From CAZAMB01 sp964486335 (GTDB taxonomy: Bacteria; Planctomycetota; Phycisphaerae; UBA1845), in NCBI GenBank assembly GCA_964486335.1, contig CAZAMB010000010.1, positions 124,001 to 188,000 on the forward strand: 64,000 nucleotides of DNA, written 5' to 3'. Below, piece by piece: positions 63,211 through 64,000 of the stretch. Numbering within the stretch: the stretch's first letter is position 1; every line of letters starts with the position of its first letter. The notes beneath the pieces are model-generated. The model did not search any database, was not told the origin of the DNA, and saw nothing but the letters and a program-made list of their open reading frames with translations. The translations under genes were made by a program, and so were the position numbers.

Positions 63211-64000
63211 GTGCAGGTCGCGCTTCAATTGCGGGTGATTTCGACCTGGCTGTCGGTCTGCGCCTTGGCTGCCCCCGCGGCTCCTAGGATTTGGTTCGTC
63301 AGATCCAGCGCGATCGGGAGCAACAACGGCGGTTCCTGGCCCAATGCCTTTTCGGATTTGCAGGATGCGTTGGCAATCGCTCAATCCGGCGACGAAATCT
63401 GGGTTGCCGCCGGGATTTACACCCCTGATCGTGGCACAGGCGACCGGCTGATGTCGTTCGACATCGGCTGTGGAGTCGCGATGTACGGCGGATTTGGCGG
63501 CTGGGAGGAATGCCGCGACGAACGCGACTGGCATTTGCACGAGACGATTCTGAGCGGCGACCTGAATGGGGATGATGGCCCGCGCGACTGCGCCAAATTC
63601 AGCAATTGCTGCTACGCGCACGAAGGGATCGGCTGCGACGACGCGGCCTGCCAGGAACTGTATTGCTCAAGGCAACCCAGCTACCACCCTTGCTGCGGAT
63701 TTGGATCGCCGAATCCGGGTTGGAGCGAGAGCTGCGCGCGGTCGGCGCAGAGGCTGTGCTGCGAAATCGGGAACTGGAACGCCTGCGAGAATGCGGTTGA
63801 AGTCGTCCGTGTGACCGATTGCAGCGAACTCACGACGCTGGACGGGTTTACCATCGAGAAAGCCTATTACGATTATCGGCGCGATCCGCAGTACGTAGGC
63901 CTTGTCTACGGCGCGGGGCTTCGGGTCGTACGATCGAATGTATTCGCGGGCAACATCACGGCTCGGGAAAACACGAGTGAAGCTGATTTCATGGTCAACG
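63211..64000 (+). CDS. Secreted right-handed beta-helix-like protein with Cys-rich insertion, 3' end outside window
   Basis: A GTG at 63211 with GGGAGG five bases upstream opens a frame with no stop to the window edge, at least 263 residues. After a signal peptide (VISTWLSVCALAAPAAP) the sequence enters the start of a parallel beta-helix family common in planctomycetes: SSAIGSNNGGSWPNAFSDLQ, DALAIAQSGDEIWVAAGIYT, MYGGFGGWEECRDERDW and ETILSGDLNGDDG. From about residue 130 a Cys-rich stretch is inserted (CAKFSNCCYAHEGIGCDDAA, CCGFGSPNPGWSESCARSAQ), related to the CC-x-x-x-W-D-x-x-C modules of the gene before it. The helix resumes (LTTLDGFTIEKAYYDYRRD). The GTG start and the insertion are seen directly; the fold assignment is inference. 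Confidence 0.7.
   Translation, partial: MQVALQLRVISTWLSVCALAAPAAPRIWFVRSSAIGSNNGGSWPNAFSDLQDALAIAQSGDEIWVAAGIYTPDRGTGDRLMSFDIGCGVAMYGGFGGWEECRDERDWHLHETILSGDLNGDDGPRDCAKFSNCCYAHEGIGCDDAACQELYCSRQPSYHPCCGFGSPNPGWSESCARSAQRLCCEIGNWNACENAVEVVRVTDCSELTTLDGFTIEKAYYDYRRDPQYVGLVYGAGLRVVRSNVFAGNITARENTSEADFMVN

Noticed and set aside
1..64000. Alternative genetic code with TGA as Cys
   Set aside because: TGA ends fliM, the GT2 gene, GAP1 and others at natural positions, so TGA is a stop in this genome.
1..64000. CRISPR arrays, tRNA, rRNA, insertion sequences
   Set aside because: Looked for direct repeats with unique spacers, cloverleaf-like folds and transposase motifs; none was seen.

Overview
The window looks like a chromosomal stretch of a moderately GC-rich member of the Planctomycetota, probably an uncultured Phycisphaerae-like lineage. 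This is inferred from several traits together: SpoVG beside ispE, a DUF1573/TlpA-type giant thioredoxin protein, a PEP-CTERM protein, many secreted proteins with Cys-rich modules of the CC-x-x-x-W-D-x-x-C kind, dockerin-like two-EF-hand tails, and long coiled-coil proteins beside GTPase genes. Ten Ns at 56819-56828 and a noisy duplicated flank show that this is a draft scaffold. I saw no rRNA, tRNA, CRISPR array or insertion sequence.

Layout. 1-2571: a MacB/LolCDE-type ABC exporter operon on the minus strand, its last permease cut by the window edge. 2812-8396: a small Ser-rich protein, then plus-strand housekeeping genes ispE, spoVG-like, aroA and fliM. 8575-16342: a secreted protein with four thioredoxin domains, pgpA, a CPA-type cation/proton antiporter with a TrkA-N domain, and a glutamate dehydrogenase. 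16345-24745: a minus-strand accessory island of Cys-rich secreted proteins with C-terminal HExxH metalloprotease-like ends, alternating with small secreted partner proteins. Two of the three Cys-rich copies carry an in-frame TGA at a conserved Cys codon, and two carry single-base frameshifts. 24869-31904: small-molecule metabolism (FAH-family hydrolase, saccharopine dehydrogenase-like enzyme, EamA transporter, KynB-like formamidase) with a five-heme cytochrome.

31910-39180 holds the most system-like locus. A very long coiled-coil protein is divergent from a tight four-gene operon encoding a second coiled-coil protein, a formylglycine-generating-enzyme-like (FGE/SUMF) domain protein, a zinc-ribbon P-loop GTPase and a GTPase-associated protein (GAP1-like). 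I read this as a GTPase-centred signalling or conflict system.

39301-53314: bifunctional FtcD, a GT2 glycosyltransferase, a membrane protein, a secreted alpha/alpha-toroid protein, a subtilisin-like protease with Cys-rich insertions, P5C dehydrogenase, a formyltransferase-family enzyme and an M16 zinc protease. FtcD, P5C dehydrogenase and glutamate dehydrogenase all lead to or from glutamate, which suggests amino-acid catabolism. 53442-64000: surface and secreted proteins (collagen-like lipoprotein, PEP-CTERM protein, dockerin-tailed proteins, Cys-rich giant, and a beta-helix protein cut by the window edge).
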